Shown piece by piece: positions 5,814 to 6,536 of a DNA stretch of 6,536 nt (its first letter is position 1; each line of letters starts with the position of its first letter). The stretch is from positions 1-6,536 of the forward strand of contig CALKBB010000146.1 of the NCBI GenBank assembly GCA_937989795.1, in the 5' to 3' direction. The notes below the pieces were generated by a model, which searched no databases, had not been told where the DNA came from, and saw only the letters and a program-made list of their open reading frames with translations. The translations under genes were made by a program, and so were the position numbers. This DNA comes from an uncultured Collinsella sp. GTDB taxonomy: Bacteria > Actinomycetota > Coriobacteriia > Coriobacteriales > Coriobacteriaceae.

Positions 5814-6344
5814 TTAGGCGAGCTTGCGAGCGAGCTCTCGCACCTCTTCCAACTTGGGCGACGATGCCATGCTGTCGCGCTCGGTCATGCCGCTAATGGT
5901 AACAATGCCCTGGTCCTCCCACTTGCAGTACGCGCAGGTTGACTTGTACATAGCGATCGCCGCATCATAGACGCCCTCGCTGTGGCTATCGAGCAAAAGG
6001 GCCGTCTTGGTGAACGGGAAGCCCGTGGCACCGAAGGCGTACAGGCGGTCAATAGCGGCTTTCTCCTGCGCGGTGATATCGAACCAGTAGATAGGCGAGG
6101 CGAAGACAACCATGTCGGCGTCTTTCAGTGACTCGATCACGTTGGCCATGTCATCCTTCTGCACACAGATGCCCTCATGGGTAAAGCAGTACTGGCATCC
6201 CAGACAACCAGCAATCTTCTTGCTGGCAACGCGGACGACCTCGACCGTATTGCCGCCCTCACGCGCGGTCTCGGCAAACGCCTCGACCATGGTGTCGGTA
6301 TTGGCGCCCTTACGCGGGCTACCACTCAATACAACGATATTCAT
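5814..6344 (-). CDS. Flavodoxin-fold NAD(P)H-dependent oxidoreductase, iron-sulfur-flavoprotein-like
   Basis: 176-residue cytoplasmic protein of the FMN-reductase/flavodoxin-like superfamily, expected to bind FMN and pass electrons from NAD(P)H or ferredoxin to an unknown acceptor. SGSPRKGANTDTM (7-19) is the FMN-phosphate loop after the first beta strand; FASPIYWFDITAQEKAAIDRL (81-101) is the second flavin-binding segment, typical of this group. A compact cysteine cluster, C47-x2-C50-x2-C53-x6-C60, resembles the motif that holds a 4Fe-4S cluster in archaeal Isf; many relatives carry similar cysteines without a proven cluster, so the cofactor is uncertain. C137 and C140 form a further CxxC pair. 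Length fits the family and no part is missing. The start at 6344 has an ideal AAGGAGG (6354-6360) 9 nt upstream. It converges with the ATPase remnant, so no operon partner lies downstream; the substrate cannot be told from context. Confidence 0.9.
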   Translation of the reverse strand: MNIVVLSGSPRKGANTDTMVEAFAETAREGGNTVEVVRVASKKIAGCLGCQYCFTHEGICVQKDDMANVIESLKDADMVVFASPIYWFDITAQEKAAIDRLYAFGATGFPFTKTALLLDSHSEGVYDAAIAMYKSTCAYCKWEDQGIVTISGMTERDSMASSPKLEEVRELARKLA

Positions 6345-6361
6345 AGAAATCTCCCTCCTTC

Positions 6362-6389
6362 ATGCCGCAGGCGCGCGGCATATTTTTTT
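6362..6389 (+). terminator. Intrinsic terminator-like hairpin plus U-run, plus direction
   Basis: ATGCCGC (6362-6368), loop AGGCGC and GCGGCAT (6375-6381) form a perfect 7-bp stem. It is followed by A and seven T (6383-6389), then GTTTT. This is the textbook shape of a rho-independent terminator read on the plus strand, yet no plus-strand gene ends here; it would stop transcripts running antisense through the oxidoreductase gene. On the minus strand the same hairpin falls in that gene's leader and ends one nucleotide before its Shine-Dalgarno sequence. Confidence 0.6.
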
Positions 6390-6492
6390 GTTTTAACCAA
6401 AACGTATGGAGTTATTCAGTCGCCTCGTTTCAGCTACTCCCACTCTTTAGAAGAATCGTTGCTGGGGACTTGGCATTAAATCAAGACACGCC

Positions 6493-6536
6493 TTATTTCA
6501 GATATTCCTCAAAGAAAGCTTTCAGTTTTTCAAACG
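6493..6536 (-). CDS. Possible C-terminus of a gene entering from the right edge
   Basis: On the minus strand one frame is open from the right edge and reads FEKLKAFFEEYLK before a TAA at 6493-6495; the other two minus frames stop at once. The charged, amphipathic tail is typical of a protein C-terminus. Only 13 full codons are visible, and the stretch is more AT-rich than the other genes, so chance cannot be excluded. If real, it lies 148 bp upstream of the oxidoreductase in the same direction. The gap between them (6345-6492) holds the hairpin at 6362-6389 and no clear promoter. Confidence 0.4.
   Translation of the reverse strand, partial: FEKLKAFFEEYLK

Noticed and set aside
6390..6403. 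GTTTT-AACC-AAAAC small palindrome as an operator
   Set aside because: Only 5-bp arms of A/T-rich sequence beside a T-run; too likely by chance, and no convincing promoter pairs with it.

Overview
The window looks like a chromosomal segment of a GC-rich actinobacterium, most likely a gut Coriobacteriia such as Collinsella. This placement rests on the strong G/C preference at third codon positions in the two large genes, on a Clostridia/Coriobacteriia style of type IIA topoisomerase, and on a LexA site of the Gram-positive GAAC-N4-GTTC type. It is inference from sequence character and remembered homologues, not from a search.

Layout. Positions 1-280 (minus strand) hold the N-terminus of a lipoprotein that runs off the left edge. 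Positions 281-746 are a divergent intergenic region. It contains two inverted repeats (425-468, and a 17-bp near-perfect hairpin at 578-614), a perfect palindromic LexA/SOS box (633-648) and a sigma-70-like promoter (664-692). Positions 747-2744 and 2790-5030 (plus strand) encode the B (ATPase/TOPRIM, ParE-like) and A (breakage-rejoining, ParC-like) subunits of a divergent topoisomerase IV, followed by a GC-rich terminator-like hairpin (5068-5108). Next come an array of three 19-bp direct repeats (5172-5228) and the wreck of an AAA-family ATPase gene (5237-5704) that has lost its Walker A and central regions. A 12-bp inverted repeat (5734-5801) separates this from a convergent flavodoxin-fold oxidoreductase gene (5814-6344, minus strand) with an iron-sulfur-flavoprotein-like cysteine cluster. 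A U-tract terminator reading in the plus direction sits just upstream of that oxidoreductase. The last 44 bases probably carry the C-terminus of another minus-strand gene.

How the parts fit. The two topoisomerase genes form one transcription unit: same strand, 45-nt gap, one promoter in front, one hairpin behind. The B subunit supplies ATP-driven gating and the metal-binding TOPRIM domain; the A subunit supplies the catalytic tyrosine and DNA-wrapping domain. The SOS box directly in front of the promoter suggests that this topoisomerase is made, or made at a higher level, when DNA is damaged. This is the most interesting regulatory signal in the window. The second is the repeat array, which remains clear in front of a gene that is itself destroyed.
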